A stretch of DNA of 64,000 nt from Hyphomicrobiales bacterium (GTDB lineage: Bacteria > Pseudomonadota > Alphaproteobacteria > Rhizobiales > Rhizobiaceae). The notes beneath the pieces are model-generated. The model made no database searches. It had not been told where the DNA came from and was given only the letters and a program-made list of their open reading frames with translations. Numbering within the stretch: position 1 is the first letter of the stretch; each line of letters begins with the position of its first letter. A program made the translations under genes and the position numbers. The stretch covers positions 92,860-156,859 of the forward strand of contig UCIA01000029.1 of NCBI GenBank assembly GCA_900472295.1. Reading direction: 5' to 3'. Positions 1 through 7,182 of this stretch are shown one piece after another.

Positions 1-30
1 CCCACAAGGGGAGAAGGTAAGGCGAGCCAC
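1..30. repeat. Truncated end of an intergenic palindromic repeat
   Basis: The first bases (CCCACAAGGGGAGAAGG, then a purine-rich tail) match the right end of the composite repeat at 52093-52120 almost exactly. The rest of the element lies left of the window. It sits just downstream of the binding-protein gene that ends at 41, so no transporter partner follows that gene closely. Confidence 0.6.
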
Positions 31-40
31 AGCTCCGACC

Positions 41-811
41 TCAATAAATATCGAAATCGAAATACTTGGCCTGGATCTTCTTATAAGTGCCATCGGCAAC
101 GATCGCATCGATCGCCACATTGAGCTTGTCGCGTAACGCCGTGTCTTCCAGCCGTACCGCGATGCCGGCTTGCGTCTCGGTGCCCTTGACGTCGCCGACC
201 AGTTTGCAGCAGCCCTCGCTCGACTTCTTCAGCCAGTCCATCAGTACGAACTTGTCGGAAAGCACGGCATCGAGGCGGCCGTTCTGCAGGTCGGTGATCG
301 CCTCTTCCTGAGTCGGATAGAGTTTGGCTTCAGCACCCGCCTTGCCGTAGGCGTTCTGGGCGTAGTCGGCCTGGGTGGTCGAGGCCTGCGCGCCGACCGT
401 CTTGCCGGCAAGGGCGGCCGGTTCGGTGGAGGTGAGGTCGCTGTCCTTCGGCGCCACCAGCGCCAGCGGCGTGGTGTAGTATTTGTTGGTGAAGGCGACC
501 TGCTTCTTGCGCTCCTCGGTGATGCTCATCGAGGCGATGATGGCGTCGAATTTCTTCGCCTGCAGCGCCGGGATGATGCCATCCCAGTCCTGGGTGACGA
601 TCTCGCACTCGACCTTCATTTGCGCGCACAGCGCATTGGCAATGTCGATGTCGAAGCCCTCGACCTTGCCGCCCGCGGTGATGGTGTTGAAGGGCGGATA
701 GGCCCCTTCGGTGCCGATCTTCAGTTTCTCCTGCGCCTCAGCCAGCGAGCCGGCTGCCATCACCAGCACGGCAGCCGTTGCCGCTGATACGATCCATTTC
801 GAAATCTTCAT
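41..811 (-). CDS. Amino-acid ABC transporter substrate-binding protein
   Basis: Periplasmic binding protein of the SBP_bac_3 family, lysine/arginine/ornithine-histidine type, which captures a polar amino acid for an inner-membrane ABC importer. It has 256 aa. Residues 1-26 are a Sec signal peptide (basic MKISK, hydrophobic core, AEA before Q27). Lobe signatures AYPPFN and GFDIDIANALC follow, and the C-terminus (YKKIQAKYF) is typical. I chose the start at 811 because AAGGGGAACC precedes it and the signal peptide begins there; a frame reaching 880 would put 23 unlikely residues in front. No permease or ATPase gene is visible next to it: dcd lies upstream and a repeat end lies downstream. The exact ligand cannot be read from sequence. 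Confidence 0.9.
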   Translation of the reverse strand: MKISKWIVSAATAAVLVMAAGSLAEAQEKLKIGTEGAYPPFNTITAGGKVEGFDIDIANALCAQMKVECEIVTQDWDGIIPALQAKKFDAIIASMSITEERKKQVAFTNKYYTTPLALVAPKDSDLTSTEPAALAGKTVGAQASTTQADYAQNAYGKAGAEAKLYPTQEEAITDLQNGRLDAVLSDKFVLMDWLKKSSEGCCKLVGDVKGTETQAGIAVRLEDTALRDKLNVAIDAIVADGTYKKIQAKYFDFDIY

Positions 812-905
812 TTTGGTTCCCCTTGAGCCGTTGTTTTCCGGCAGCGGGGACAGCCAAGCATGGCAAGCGGGCGCGGGCAAGTATTTTGCCCAACGGTGAT
901 CGGGG

Positions 906-2000
906 TCAGCCGGCGGTGCGGAAATGCTTGGAGAGTTTCAGGCCCTGAGCCTGGTAGTTCGAGCCGAGGTCGGTTCCGTAGAGCGCCTGCGGCCGCTTCA
1001 GCATGTGCTCGTAGACCAGCCGGCCGACGATCTGGCCATGGTCGAGGATGAACGGCACTTCGTGGCTGCGCACTTCCAGCACCGCCCGACTGCCGGTGCC
1101 GCCGGCGGCCGAATGGCCGAAACCAGGATCGAAGAAGCCGGCATAGTGGACGCGGAACTCGCCGACCAGCGGGTCGAAGGGCGTCATCTCGGCGGCGTAG
1201 AGTGGCGGCACATGCACGGCTTCGCGGCTGACCAGGATGTAGAACTCGTCGGGATCGAGCACGAGTTCGCCAGCGCCGCGCTTGTAGAGCGGCTCCCAGA
1301 AGTCGACGACATCCTGTGCGGCGCGCTTGTCGACGTCGACCAGGCCGGTGTGATGCTTGCCGCGATAGCCGATCAGCCCGTTCTGGTCGCCGTCGAGATC
1401 GATCGACAGCGCGATGCCGCCGCCGGAAATGTTGGGCGGCTCGGTCGCCACAAGCATCTCGGTCTGGTGCAGGTCCTTGAGCTCGCTTTCCGACAACAGC
1501 GCATTGCCGGTGCGGAAGCGTATCTGCGACAGGCGCGAGCCGGCGCGCACGACGATCGGGAAAGTGCGTGGGCTGACCTCGAGATAGAGCTGGCCGTGAT
1601 AGCCGGCGGCGATCTTGTCGAACTCGTGGCCGCGATCGGTCATCACCCGGGTGAAGATGTCGAGCCGTCCGGTCGAGCTCTTCGGATTGGCCGAGGCGGA
1701 CACGTTTGCGGGTAGCGCCAGGCTTTCCATCAGCGGCACGATGTAGACGCAGCCGGTTTCCAGCACCGCGCCCTCGGCCAGGCTGAACTCGTGCAGTTTC
1801 AGCCGGTGAAGCTTGTCGGCCACCAGATGGTCGGGACCTGGCAGGAAGGAGGCGCGCACGCGAAAAGCCTTGTCGCCGAGCCTGAGATCGAGGCTGGCCG
1901 GCTGGATCTGGTCGGAATCGAGCGCACGCTGTGACTTCAGCGCGCCCGACTGGAACAGCGCCGAAATATCCTGATCGGGAAGAATGCCTGTCTGCCGCAA
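906..2000 (-). CDS. dcd: dCTP deaminase, double-length rhizobial form
   Basis: Converts dCTP to dUTP in the cytoplasm for thymidylate synthesis. The 364-aa product is about twice the length of the usual 190-aa Dcd and appears to carry two deaminase/dUTPase-fold halves, a form common in alphaproteobacteria. Family features include IQPASLDLRLGDKAFRV near the N-terminus, SSTGRLDIFTRVMTD and GSRLSQIRF in the middle, and repeated HYAGFFDPGFG-like elements in the second half. I chose a TTG start at 2000: AAGGAG lies eight bases upstream and the protein then begins MRQTGILPDQDI, while the longer frame to 2057 adds 19 residues with no ribosome site. The start region lies about 50 bases from the metZ promoter, with the two genes divergent. 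Confidence 0.88.
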   Translation of the reverse strand: MRQTGILPDQDISALFQSGALKSQRALDSDQIQPASLDLRLGDKAFRVRASFLPGPDHLVADKLHRLKLHEFSLAEGAVLETGCVYIVPLMESLALPANVSASANPKSSTGRLDIFTRVMTDRGHEFDKIAAGYHGQLYLEVSPRTFPIVVRAGSRLSQIRFRTGNALLSESELKDLHQTEMLVATEPPNISGGGIALSIDLDGDQNGLIGYRGKHHTGLVDVDKRAAQDVVDFWEPLYKRGAGELVLDPDEFYILVSREAVHVPPLYAAEMTPFDPLVGEFRVHYAGFFDPGFGHSAAGGTGSRAVLEVRSHEVPFILDHGQIVGRLVYEHMLKRPQALYGTDLGSNYQAQGLKLSKHFRTAG

Positions 2001-2048
2001 GGCTCTGCTCCTTGGCCGCTGGTACAAACCTCTTAATGAAGCCGGCAA

Positions 2049-2077
2049 TTGACGCAAGCATGGCTGAGGTCTAAAGG
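2049..2077 (+). promoter_or_regulatory. Probable sigma-70 promoter of metZ
   Basis: TTGACG at 2049-2054, a 17-base spacer and TAAAGG at 2072-2077. The predicted transcript start, near 2084, is immediately before the riboswitch aptamer, which supports both calls. Confidence 0.55.
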
Positions 2078-2085
2078 GTCGTTAT

Positions 2086-2140
2086 CCCGTGGTGATTTGG
2101 CCGGTCGGCTTGCAGCCACGTTAAACAAGTCGCTAAAGGA
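2086..2140 (+). ncRNA. SAM-II riboswitch aptamer
   Basis: Matches the SAM-II (metA motif) consensus: P1 arms CGTGG (2088-2092) and CCACG (2116-2120), the conserved GTGATTTG and CGGCTTGCAGCCACG blocks, then TTAAACAAGTCGCTAAAGG, whose AAGTCGCTAAAG forms the pseudoknot side. SAM-II RNAs bind S-adenosylmethionine and reduce expression of methionine genes; here the target is metZ, 74 bases downstream. The expression platform follows directly at 2165-2195. Confidence 0.93.
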
Positions 2141-2164
2141 CCGTCGGGCCGCAAGGCCGTATGG

Positions 2165-2195
2165 ACCGGTTGCGACTTTCGCGGCCGGTTTTTTT
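2165..2195 (+). terminator. Riboswitch-controlled intrinsic terminator
   Basis: An 11-bp stem (2165-2175 with 2179-2189, two G-U pairs, loop CTT) is followed by seven T (2189-2195). Its left arm and loop contain GCGACTT (2172-2178), the exact complement of aptamer bases AAGTCGC (2127-2133), and CGGTT (2167-2171) can pair with GACCG (2139-2143). So the aptamer 3' side can act as antiterminator when SAM is absent. Confidence 0.88.
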
Positions 2196-2213
2196 GTGTC
2201 TGGAACAAGAGCG

Positions 2214-3404
2214 ATGAGCACCAAGAAGCGTAACTGGAAGCCTCAGACCGCACTCGTGCACGGGGGAACGCTGCGTTCCCAGTTCGGCGAGACGTCGGAA
2301 GCGATGTACCTCACCCAGGGCTATGTCTACGAGACGGCGCAGGCCGCCGAAGCCCGCTTCAAGGGCGAAGAGCCTGGCTTCATCTATTCGCGCTACGCCA
2401 ACCCGACCGTCGACATGTTCGAAAAGCGCATGTGCGCGCTGGAAGGCGCCGAGGATGCGCGCGCAACGGCGTCCGGCATGGCGGCGGTCACGGCAGCGCT
2501 CCTGTGCAGCGCCAAGGCCGGAGACCATATCGTTGCGGCGCGCGCGCTGTTCGGCTCCTGCCGCTGGGTGGTCGAGACGCTGGCGCCGAAATACGGCATC
2601 GAGGCGACGCTGGTCGACGGCACCGACATCGCCAACTGGGAAAAGGCGGTCAGGCCGAACACCAAGCTGTTCTTCCTGGAAAGCCCGACCAACCCGACGC
2701 TGGAAGTGGTCGACATATCAGCCGTGGCGTCGCTCGCCACCTCGATCGGCGCCAGGCTGATCGTCGACAACGTCTTTGCCACGCCCTTGCAGCAGAAACC
2801 GCTGCAGCTCGGCGCCCACATCGTCGTCTATTCCGCCACCAAGCACATTGATGGCCAGGGACGGTGTCTGGGCGGCATCATCCTGTCGGACAAGACGTGG
2901 ATCGACGAGAATTTGCACGACTATTTCCGTCACACCGGCCCGAGCCTGTCGCCGTTCAACGCCTGGACGCTGCTGAAGGGCCTGGAGACGCTGCCGGTGC
3001 GCGTGCGCCAGCAGACGGAAAGCGCCGGCAAGATCGCCGATTTCCTGGCCGAACAGCCACAGATAGCGCGCGTCATCTATCCCGGACGGGCCGACCATCC
3101 GCAGGCCGACATCGTCAAGAAGCAGATGGCGGGCGGTTCGACGCTGATCTGCCTCGACGTCAAGGGCGGCAAGCAGGCGGCCTTCGCGTTGCAGAATGCG
3201 CTGGATATCGTCTTGATCTCCAACAATCTCGGCGACGCCAAGAGCCTGATCACCCATCCGGCGACCACGACCCATAAGAACCTCAGCGACGAAGCTCGTG
3301 CCGAGCTCGGCATCGGACCGGGAACGCTGCGATTGTCGGTCGGTCTGGAAGATACGGACGATCTGCTTGAAGACGTCGCGCAGGCGCTGAAGGCGGCCAA
3401 GTAA
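2214..3404 (+). CDS. metZ: O-succinylhomoserine sulfhydrylase
   Basis: PLP enzyme of the Cys/Met metabolism family that makes homocysteine directly from an acylated homoserine and sulfide, the direct-sulfhydrylation route to methionine used by many alphaproteobacteria. It has 396 aa. It shows the family start TALVHGGT, the substrate loop FIYSRYANPTVDMFE, SGMAAVTA, and the PLP lysine motif YSATKHIDGQGRCLGG. The start at 2214 begins MSTKKRNWKPQT, after the riboswitch terminator; a longer frame reading back to 2049 would run through the riboswitch and is not credible. Expression should be low when SAM is plentiful. The gene is convergent with the BrnT/BrnA pair that follows. Confidence 0.93.
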   Translation: MSTKKRNWKPQTALVHGGTLRSQFGETSEAMYLTQGYVYETAQAAEARFKGEEPGFIYSRYANPTVDMFEKRMCALEGAEDARATASGMAAVTAALLCSAKAGDHIVAARALFGSCRWVVETLAPKYGIEATLVDGTDIANWEKAVRPNTKLFFLESPTNPTLEVVDISAVASLATSIGARLIVDNVFATPLQQKPLQLGAHIVVYSATKHIDGQGRCLGGIILSDKTWIDENLHDYFRHTGPSLSPFNAWTLLKGLETLPVRVRQQTESAGKIADFLAEQPQIARVIYPGRADHPQADIVKKQMAGGSTLICLDVKGGKQAAFALQNALDIVLISNNLGDAKSLITHPATTTHKNLSDEARAELGIGPGTLRLSVGLEDTDDLLEDVAQALKAAK

Positions 3405-3425
3405 CGGAAAGCGGCGGACTGGGGA

Positions 3426-3752
3426 TTACAGACCCACGGCCTTGCGCAGCGCTTCGTTCATCCGCGTCTGCCAACCGTCACCATCGGCCCTGAAGCGGTC
3501 GAGAACATCGGCGTCGAGCCGTAACTGTATGGCACGTTTCGGCCGCGCAAGCGGCGGCCGGCCAGCCTTGCGGCGCGAAACCGTATCGGTCGGCTGCGCA
3601 TCCGGATCGGCCACGGCGGCGGCGGTGACCGCCGCGTCTTCCTCGTCGGTCATCTCGGCGAGCGCCTTTCTGGCGAGCGCCAAAGCATCAGCGCGCGATT
3701 GCTTTGGCGCAGTGGCCTCGCGGTGCACGATGGTCTTAGAGGTTTTCGACAT
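3426..3752 (-). CDS. brnA: BrnA-type antitoxin
   Basis: Antitoxin partner of the BrnT toxin. It has 108 aa. The C-terminal half carries the BrnA ribbon-helix-helix region (RPKRAIQLRLDADVLDRFR, then GWQTRMNEALRKAVGL), which binds DNA and normally represses its own operon; the N-terminal half is acidic and Ala-rich and probably wraps the toxin. The start at 3752 lies inside the last codons of brnT (17-base overlap), the usual toxin-first, overlapping order of BrnTA modules. A frame to 3821 would extend further into brnT without a ribosome site. Confidence 0.85.
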   Translation of the reverse strand: MSKTSKTIVHREATAPKQSRADALALARKALAEMTDEEDAAVTAAAVADPDAQPTDTVSRRKAGRPPLARPKRAIQLRLDADVLDRFRADGDGWQTRMNEALRKAVGL

Positions 3753-4005
3753 AGTCCTTAATTTCCTGCCTTGTGGCCTTGCGTAGTGAAATGATGCGTA
3801 TGACGTGGCGTCGCTCGACATAGATCATCACATAGACGCCAGTTCCGATCAGACCTATCGCAACGAGACGATCCTCGCCAAAGTCCTCGTTGTCATCGAG
3901 CCTGATAAAGGCATTGGCAAAATCGAAGAACGAAGCGATCGCAAAGTCCACGCCATGCTTGGCTTTGTTGGCCTTTGCCTTTTTCTCATCCCACTCGAAT
4001 TGCAT
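3736..4005 (-). CDS. brnT: BrnT family ribonuclease toxin
   Basis: Toxin of a type II system; BrnT proteins are RelE-fold ribonucleases that halt translation when not bound by BrnA. The 89-aa product shows the family pattern: FEWDEKKAKANKAKHGVDF at the start, LIGTGVYVMIYVERR in the strand core, and IRIISLRKATRQEIKDY at the end with the conserved R and the S-x-R-x-A motif. It is the first gene of the pair and overlaps brnA. An AT-rich stretch with an inverted repeat at 4031-4075 lies just upstream, a likely promoter-operator. The low GC of that stretch compared with its surroundings is compatible with acquisition by transfer. Confidence 0.9.
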   Translation of the reverse strand: MQFEWDEKKAKANKAKHGVDFAIASFFDFANAFIRLDDNEDFGEDRLVAIGLIGTGVYVMIYVERRHVIRIISLRKATRQEIKDYVENL

Positions 4006-4030
4006 CGCCGCCAGCGTATTTCATAAATTA

Positions 4031-4075
4031 TGTATACACAAAAATAATGCGCAATTCAATGATTTTGTATATACG
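4031..4075 (-). promoter_or_regulatory. Probable BrnTA promoter-operator
   Basis: Arms TGTATACACAAAA (4031-4043) and TTTTGTATATACG (4063-4075) are inverted repeats matching at 11 of 13 positions across a 19-base centre. They lie about 25-70 bases before brnT in a strongly AT-rich patch, as expected for autoregulation by the BrnA ribbon-helix-helix protein. Confidence 0.5.
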
Positions 4076-4090
4076 ATAATTGCTCTGAAA

Positions 4091-5260
4091 TCACACTAAG
4101 CGGAAGCCCTCACGCCCCGACGGCGTCTCTTCCAGTTCGGCCGCCTTGGTGCCGATGGTCATAGTGTTGCCGCGCCAGTCGATGGCGCCGCTCAGCCAGC
4201 CGCGCGCCCAGATGGCGGGAAGCATCATGTCGCGCACCATCATCGCCGGGATCATGCGGGGCGTCAGTCGCCAGCCCTTGGCCGCGGCCAGCGCGCATTC
4301 GGGGATGTAGGCCGCCGCCAGCACGGCAAGGGCCGTGGCCGGCAGGCTAATGCCCGCGCCTGCGGCCGCCGCCAGCGCCAAGGCCAGCGGCACGGCGACC
4401 CCAGTCAGGATCTCGGGCGCGAAGAACAGCGGGAAGGTGACGCGGCGCAGGCGCGCCCAGCGGGCCTGGCGCGACCAGATATCGGCAAGCCGGCGCTGCC
4501 CCAGTGGCTGCTCGAAGGGCGAGGCGACGAGATTGACGCGCAACCCCAGTCCATTGACCAGCTTGGTCGCAGCCGCGTCCTCGGCGATCTCGGCGGCCAG
4601 CGCGCGAATGCCGCCATTGGCGTCGAGCATCGGCTTGTCCCACAGCATGCTCTTGCCCTGGGCGAAGCCGAGGCCGAGCGCCTCGCCAGCGTATTGCCAG
4701 CGCGCCTGCAGCGTGTTGAGGAAGGCGCATTCGACCTCGGCCCAGAAGCCGTTTGGCCGCGAGCCGATCGGCGTCGAGCAGACAAGCCCGGTATCGGCCC
4801 GCCATGCCGCCATCATGTGCTGGACGTAATCCCTGGGCATCAGCACGTTGGAATCGGCGAGGATGACCCAGCCATAGCGCGCCGCTTCCCAGCCCTTGAC
4901 GCAATTGTTGAGCTTGGGATTGCTGCTGACGCGGTCGTCGCCGATCAGTAGCCGGGCGGGCACTTTGGGAAACAGGACGATTGCCCTGTTTATCAATTTG
5001 ACCACCGGATCGTCGGCATGGGCGACGCAGAAAATCAGCTCGTAACGCGGCCAGTCGAGCGAGAAGGCGCGGGCAAGCGTCTCCTGCGTGAACGGCTCGA
5101 CGCCGCGCGATGGCACCACGATCGACACCGGCGGCGCCTTCTCGGCAGGCGGCGCCAGCGGCCGCGGCCGCCTTAGACTGAACGAGGCGAGCACAATGCT
5201 GGCGAGGTTTGACAGAAGCAGGAGCGTCGAAAGCAGGGCTGCTATGGCTATCAGTTCCAT
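4091..5260 (-). CDS. GT21 glycosyltransferase (glycolipid synthase)
   Basis: Membrane glycosyltransferase related to ceramide glucosyltransferase. It has 389 aa. An N-terminal membrane helix (IAALLSTLLLLSNLASIVLA) is followed by the GT-A domain: VSIVVPSRG, the D-x-S metal motif in ILADSNVLM, a conserved GIRALAAEIAEDAA region and the acceptor motif RQARWARLRR. The C-terminal part holds two or three further helices (PLALALAAAAGAGISL and after). In rhizobia and Agrobacterium, GT21 enzymes make glucosyl- or glucuronosyl-diacylglycerol, lipids that replace phospholipid under phosphate limitation, so that role is more likely than ceramide glycosylation. The start at 5260 (MELIAIAAL) is chosen over a longer frame to 5368 because the helix begins there. 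Confidence 0.85.
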   Translation of the reverse strand: MELIAIAALLSTLLLLSNLASIVLASFSLRRPRPLAPPAEKAPPVSIVVPSRGVEPFTQETLARAFSLDWPRYELIFCVAHADDPVVKLINRAIVLFPKVPARLLIGDDRVSSNPKLNNCVKGWEAARYGWVILADSNVLMPRDYVQHMMAAWRADTGLVCSTPIGSRPNGFWAEVECAFLNTLQARWQYAGEALGLGFAQGKSMLWDKPMLDANGGIRALAAEIAEDAAATKLVNGLGLRVNLVASPFEQPLGQRRLADIWSRQARWARLRRVTFPLFFAPEILTGVAVPLALALAAAAGAGISLPATALAVLAAAYIPECALAAAKGWRLTPRMIPAMMVRDMMLPAIWARGWLSGAIDWRGNTMTIGTKAAELEETPSGREGFRLV

Positions 5261-5473
5261 CGAGATCTGGTCACTCCGGGAAAAGGCGGCCCACGAATGG
5301 CCGTTTTCAACAGTTCGACAGAGCGCTGAGTCGCCCGATACGGTTTCAGGCCACACCACCATTGTCATGTGTCACTTAAATGACATTGTTGTTCGGCACC
5401 TGCGCATGAGACCCTCCACCCGGGGGCAGGGCAAGAGCGCCGACAGGTCCGTTGGTGTCGTTTGGAGCAGCCT

Positions 5474-5866
5474 ATGTACCGCGCCGTCACGCGCAACATC
5501 GAAGTGCAGGTCAGACCGTTCTACCTGGAGGATCGCTCGGATCCCTCTGAGAACCGTTATGTCTGGGGCTATCAGGTGACGATCGACAACCAGTCGGACG
5601 ATTTCGTGCAGCTGCTGTCGCGCTACTGGCACATCACCGACGGCAGCGGCCGGGTCGAGGAAGTGCGCGGCGCCGGCGTCGTCGGCGACCAGCCCGAGCT
5701 CAACCCCGGCGACAGCTATCAATACACGTCAGGCTGCCCGCTCTCGACGCCGTCCGGCTTTATGGTCGGGCACTACACCATGCGCAACAAAAAGGGCGAG
5801 ACGTTCGATATCGCTATTCCCGCGTTCTCGCTGGATTTGCCGGGGACGCGACGGACGGTGAATTAG
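5474..5866 (+). CDS. apaG: ApaG (DUF525) protein
   Basis: Small all-beta, fibronectin-like protein of the ApaG family, length 130 aa, equal to the family norm. Visible features are VRPFYLEDRSDP, YVWGYQVTIDNQS, the conserved RYWHITD, the G-rich stretch GAGVVGDQPELNPG, and SYQYTSGCPLSTPSGFMVGHY. Its biochemical role is not settled; E. coli ApaG is linked to Mg/Co homeostasis and lies beside apaH, which is not present here. The start at 5474 has GGAG six bases upstream. The gene is divergent from the GT21 gene and is followed five bases after its stop by a perfect hairpin of the repeat element at 5871-6047. Confidence 0.92.
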   Translation: MYRAVTRNIEVQVRPFYLEDRSDPSENRYVWGYQVTIDNQSDDFVQLLSRYWHITDGSGRVEEVRGAGVVGDQPELNPGDSYQYTSGCPLSTPSGFMVGHYTMRNKKGETFDIAIPAFSLDLPGTRRTVN

Positions 5867-5870
5867 CGTC

Positions 5871-6047
5871 TTTCTCCCCGTTCTACGGGGAGAAATGTCC
5901 GGCAGGACAATGAGGGGCGGCGCCGGGCTGATGAGATTATCTTCCACATATAGCGGCGTCTGAGTGGGTCCACGCGGCTACTCGGCGAAGGTCGCGCTGC
6001 CCCTCATCCGCCCTTCGGGCACCTTCTCCCCGTAAACGGGGAGAAGG
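5871..6047. repeat. Composite palindromic intergenic element
   Basis: Fills the space between convergent apaG and hslO. The left end is a 10-bp perfect hairpin (TTTCTCCCCG/CGGGGAGAAA, 5871-5895); the right end is a 12-bp perfect hairpin (CCTTCTCCCCGT/ACGGGGAGAAGG, 6022-6047). Inner segments ATGAGGGGC and GCCCCTCAT are also inverted relative to each other, so the whole unit is a large imperfect inverted repeat. It may terminate both flanking transcripts. Confidence 0.7.
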
Positions 6048-6055
6048 AAGCTTTC

Positions 6056-7063
6056 TTACTGTGCCGCAAACTCGGCCGGGTCGAAGTCATACTGCTTCGA
6101 GCAGAACTCGCAGGCGACGTGGATACCGCCATCCTCGGTCGAGTCCTTGATCTCCTGCGCGGAGAAGCCTTCGAGGATGCCGCGGATCTTGTCGCGCGAG
6201 CACGAGCACTGGTCGGCGACCGGCACGCCGCCGAAGACGCGCACGCCATGTTCGTGGAACAGCCGGTAGAGCAGCCGTTCGGCGCCGATCGTCGGGTCGA
6301 TCAGTTCGGTCGGCTCGATGGTGCCGAGCAGCGCCACCAGCTCGCGCCACGAATTGTCGGACGGCTCTTGCGTCACGTCGCGCGGATCGCCATCGCCGCC
6401 CGAAATGTCGGGCACGCGCATGCGCTCGGGCGACTGTGGCAGGAACTGCGCCAGGATGCCGCCGGCGCGCCACTGCTCGCGGGCGCCGCCGGGACCGGGG
6501 GTCAGAAGCTTTGCCACCGACAGCCTGAGGTCGGTCGGGATCTGCTCCGACTGGCGGAAATAAGTGCGCGCGGCGTCTTCCAGCGTCTCGCCGTCAAGCT
6601 GCACGATGCCCTGGTAGCGCTGCGTGTGCGCGCCCTGGTCGATGGTCAGCGCCAGCACGCCGCTGCCCAGCAGCGTCTGCTGCGAGGTCTCCCCGGCGGC
6701 CACCAGTGCCTCCAGCCGGTCGGCGTCGAAGCGCGCATAGGCGCGCAATGCCGAGGGCGTGGAGAAATCCGCGACCAGCATGTCGATCGGCCCGTCGGTG
6801 CGGGTCTGCAGGATGAACTTGCCTTCGAATTTGAGCGAAGTGCCGAGCAGCACCGTCAGCACGCAGGCCTCTGCCAAAAGGCGAGCGACCGGCTCGGGAT
6901 AGTCGTGCCGGCTGAGGATGGCGTCGAGCATCGGCCCGAGCTGCACCGTGCGGCCGCGCACGTCGAGCGGGCCGACCTCGAAGGGTACGACGTGATCGTC
7001 GCCGGCATAGCCGAACTCGCCGAGTTTGGGGTGATGTTCAGTCACTTGATGCGTTTCCAACAT
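6056..7063 (-). CDS. hslO: Hsp33 redox-regulated holdase chaperone
   Basis: Cytoplasmic chaperone that becomes active when oxidants release its zinc and form disulfides. It has 335 aa, slightly longer than E. coli Hsp33. The C-terminal zinc centre is complete: CSC in ADQCSCSRDK and CEFC in HVACEFCSKQYDF. The core shows LAEACVLTVLLGTSLKFEGKF and the region LLTIDQGAHTQRYQGIV-like. The start at 7063 (MLETHQVTEHHP) has GGAG seven bases upstream; a frame to 7114 adds an unlikely proline-rich stretch. It follows argD and argF on the same strand, 119 bases after argF, and is probably part of that unit; the gap holds alternative hairpins. Confidence 0.93.
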   Translation of the reverse strand: MLETHQVTEHHPKLGEFGYAGDDHVVPFEVGPLDVRGRTVQLGPMLDAILSRHDYPEPVARLLAEACVLTVLLGTSLKFEGKFILQTRTDGPIDMLVADFSTPSALRAYARFDADRLEALVAAGETSQQTLLGSGVLALTIDQGAHTQRYQGIVQLDGETLEDAARTYFRQSEQIPTDLRLSVAKLLTPGPGGAREQWRAGGILAQFLPQSPERMRVPDISGGDGDPRDVTQEPSDNSWRELVALLGTIEPTELIDPTIGAERLLYRLFHEHGVRVFGGVPVADQCSCSRDKIRGILEGFSAQEIKDSTEDGGIHVACEFCSKQYDFDPAEFAAQ

Positions 7064-7182
7064 GACAAAGCTCCAGGGCGCGGCCATGCGGCCCGGAGGG
7101 GTGCATGCGTCCAAACGCGCTTGATTTGCGTGATGCGGCGCAAATAGGCATCGCGCCGCCCCAGATCAAGCGCACGGACATT

